Shown: positions 61,301-64,000 of the stretch, piece after piece | Position numbering within the stretch: position 1 is the first letter of the stretch | How the letters are laid out: every line of letters starts with the position of its first letter | Assembly (NCBI GenBank): GCA_023333565.1 | Contig: JAJKFH010003762.1 | Span: forward strand, 2,604,001 to 2,668,000 | DNA length: 64,000 nt | Direction: 5' to 3' | Source: Puffinus mauretanicus | Lineage: Eukaryota; Chordata; Aves; Procellariiformes; Procellariidae | Translations under genes and position numbers: made by a program | Notes under the pieces: model-generated | The model's input: the letters and a program-made list of their open reading frames with translations, nothing else | Database searches by the model: none | What the model was told of the DNA's origin: nothing

Positions 61301-64000
61301 CACCAACACGGTGACGCTCTGTCCCACTACCTAGCCGTTCTCCTGCTTGCCAGGGAGAGCACCAAACCTCCCTCCCAGCCCCAGTTCTCCTGACCGCAGA
61401 AGCAGGTTTGATTCTTGTGATGGGCTCAGAACAACAGGCTTCGCTGGCTGCCCTCATTTGAGGTGCAGTGACGAGCAGCGCGGGGCTACCTGGTACGTAC
61501 TGATCACCTGTGGTTGTTATCCCTTTTCCTCCTTCTTCACCTTCCTTTTTACCACCTTCATACCTCCCTTCCTCCATGCCAGTCTTCTCCCGAATGACAA
61601 GCCTGCTGTATTTGGTTTTCCCTCTTGATTCCAGTCTTGCCTAAATCATAACCAAATTTGATAGCGCTTGTACTGCTCCCTCAGTAATCTCAGCAGTACT
61701 TGGCACTACCGGTGCGGTCACCCTGATGTGCTGGCTGTGCCTGCTTCCATTCCCTGGAGGTCCTCCGTCCTGCCCTTCAGGAGGTCAGCTGTTTCTCACG
61801 TAACTCTCCCTTAACCACGCTGAAAGTCCAGTCACCCCTCACGGCGCTGGCTGTAACTTTTGTCAGCTTCGCTCACAGTTACGGGCCGTGTCCAGCAATC
61901 TCTCGGGTCCTGTCTAGTAGTTTCTCATGCCCTATTCGGTTAGCTTACTCCCATGCCAGGGCTGAGTGAGTTGGCTGCATTTGCCTGCAGCCCGGCCAGA
62001 GATGTGACTTGCGGCAGGGTCAAGTACACCTAGACGATCCCTGATGAGTGCCAATCTAACCTATTATTTAAAAAAGTTCCAGGGACTTCTCTGGTTTTAC
62101 TCTAATGTTTATTCTTCTATTTTTTCACCTGATATCCATCCTAAGTCTCCTTTACTGCAAATTAAGCTGGGAACTTTTTGGGAATTTTTCTACAGTAGTC
62201 ATGGAGTAAAACTGATCACTTTTCCTTCATAGTAGTATTTTTACTGTTACCCTTTCAAAGTGGTGTTTTACATCTGTATTTTTCCTTATTCAATTTAATT
62301 GCACTGAGTTTAGACCATCTCTCTTCTATGACAAAACTATTTTTAATCCTGCTTTCTGAAAGCACTGACATTTTCTCTTGGATTTATGTCACTCCACACG
62401 TATGTTAGTCTGGTGGAGTTATTGGTAGGTCACTCCATAAATTGCTACCAAAAATTGGATCATGCAGGAAACTTGGTTGTAGTTTGCTATATGATGCTTG
62501 AAATGTGCTCTTAGCTGAACAAGTATTTTTTAGGGTAGTTTTGCAACCAGGATGTTGTTTTCTCATTCTTCCTGTGGTTTATTTGTTAAGACCAGGTGGC
62601 CACCTTTGCTTTTGAGAATGTTGTGTGGGTCAGCATTGAAGACTTCATTGAGGAGATTGGCTCCTGTGCTGATCTCAAAAAGGAAACTAGATGTTGTTCT
62701 TAAATTAAAAGTGGCTTTTAACATTCTGTAGTGTGTTCCAGAACTTTTGAATATCAGAGTTGCTACATCTGGTCTGTAACTTTCTCAGTTCCTGCTTTCT
62801 CCTCCTCCCCTCACTTTTAAGTTGCTGCTGTGTTTGCTCTTCTACCATCCTCTGGGACCTGGCTGCCTCTTTCTTTAGTTTGCTTTGCTGAGTTCCTCAA
62901 CTACTCTAAAGCAAAGCCCCTTCTGACTTGAATGCAGTTAATTCTTCAGTTGCATAATGTAAGAATACATCTAATTGTTCTTAAGAAATCCTTTCTCTCT
63001 TTAACATCCATTTCTTCCCCACTTTGTTAGATGGCTTGCTATAATGAACTTTTCCTTTGTGACGATTATTAAAATCTGCTGTTGTCTTACAGTCAATTGT
63101 TGGTTTGTTTTAACTCTCTTTCCAGCTAAATAATGGTTTTATAGCTTCCTTTCTCTCTCTTTTCTTAAATACATATTAAGAACCCCTTTTCTTTAGTGTT
63201 TTCTTTGCCTCTTGCAAAATAAAATGTTTTTGCCTTAGCCTTTTGACTTTGTCCCTAAGTACTTGTGTATTTCCTTTTTACTCCATCGCATTTCTCTTTG
63301 AATAGGGTTTCTGATACAATTATATTCACCTTACTATGTTTCCTGTCATTTCCCCAAGGCAATATAAACTCACTGTTTTGTTTTGATACGGTCTCTTCTA
63401 TTTCCTGCTACAGTTTTGGCACACTTCTGTTCCTTTGGATGTCTTTGGAGGAGAGATGCTACATAGTTATTTTTTGAACTTTCCCCCCCCCCCTTTTTTT
63501 CTTTTTTCAAAAAAAGAAAGGCTGTTGTTCTTATGCCACAGGTATCTTTGCAGTCATGGCCTCTCAAAAATCCTCTTGCATTCTTTGTCGGTTTTACTAG
63601 GCTGTCAGAATCAAATTCAAAATAACATCTCTCCCAATGCATTTTTCTGAAAGCAGAATTATTCCCAGCATATATCAAGAACATGAGGAACTGTTTCTCT
63701 ATGGATTTTTAAAGAAATATCTCAGTGAGGTCACTATTTTATTCTTTCCTCTTCTTCTTCCTCTTAAAAAAAAGGAAAAAAGAAAAAAGAGGGGGAGAGG
63801 TTTCCCAGTTGTGGTTTCCCAAGTTAAAAGAAGTTGTTAAGGTTCAAAGGCATACACTCAAAAGGTTAAAGGTAGAATTTAAATAATCTGTGCAAATATG
63901 TACTTATACTTACCTCTTGTCATGAAGTATTTAAGTGCATGAGTATTTATTTCACAGGTTAAGTGCTCACTTAAAACATAGTGTTAATGAATAGCTTATT
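58328..64000 (+). other. ARHGAP10 intron 3 (5' portion)
   Basis: At least 5.67 kb, continuing past the window. It is mostly AT-rich unique sequence. A GC- and CpG-richer patch lies at about 61250-62040. A C11 run at 63483-63493 is followed by a T-rich stretch. No next ARHGAP10 exon, interspersed repeat or RNA gene was recognised. Confidence 0.8.

Noticed and set aside
62592..62705. A 37-codon plus-strand frame reading DQVATFAFENVVWVSIEDFI and on to a stop
   Set aside because: It looks protein-like but is short, has no plausible splice acceptor in phase and does not match the expected ARHGAP10 exon 4. Treated as chance.

Overview
This window is vertebrate nuclear DNA, most likely from a bird. 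It holds the 5' ends of two protein-coding genes that point away from each other. On the minus strand, seven exons encode the N-terminal third of PRMT9, an arginine methyltransferase with N-terminal TPR repeats. On the plus strand, three exons encode the start of ARHGAP10 (GRAF2), a BAR-PH-RhoGAP-SH3 protein. PRMT9 next to ARHGAP10 is the established amniote gene order (human 4q31.23). The bird assignment rests on a CR1 LINE 3' end with its octamer tail, a low density of interspersed repeats, and small divergence of both proteins from the mammalian sequences. I cannot name the species.

Layout. Positions 1-8439 hold PRMT9. Coding exons are at 8380-8439 (candidate first coding exon), 7152-7364, 6488-6636, 4922-5158, 4164-4331, 2205-2307 and 944-1050, all with GT-AG introns and matching phases. 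The catalytic remainder lies beyond the left edge. A CpG island (about 8140-8740) covers the PRMT9 promoter. Positions 8441-15440 lie between the two start codons: mostly unique AT-rich DNA, one clear CR1 fragment (13359-13605), one probable older CR1 remnant (about 9270-9325) and a possible LINE reverse-transcriptase fragment (10645-10830). A second, larger CpG island (about 14510-15900) contains the ARHGAP10 promoter, its 5' UTR and exon 1 (15441-15594). Intron 1 of ARHGAP10 then runs 42.5 kb to exon 2 (58085-58180). An 85-bp intron separates exon 2 from exon 3 (58266-58327), and intron 3 continues past the right edge.

The two genes have unrelated cellular roles: methylation of splicing factor SF3B2 for PRMT9, and Rho-GTPase and membrane regulation for ARHGAP10. 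They have separate CpG islands about 6-7 kb apart, so this is not a shared bidirectional promoter. No tRNA, rRNA, CRISPR or complete mobile element was found. Most long open frames in the window lie in the stop-poor CpG islands or look like chance frames in introns.

The observations most worth checking are: an in-frame upstream ATG exon that would extend PRMT9 by 29 residues, with YY1-type and NRF1-type motifs at its start; a 22-base T run abutting the acceptor of the next PRMT9 exon; a 48-bp perfectly alternating purine-pyrimidine tract just inside a PRMT9 intron; and a tandem splice donor at ARHGAP10 exon 2.
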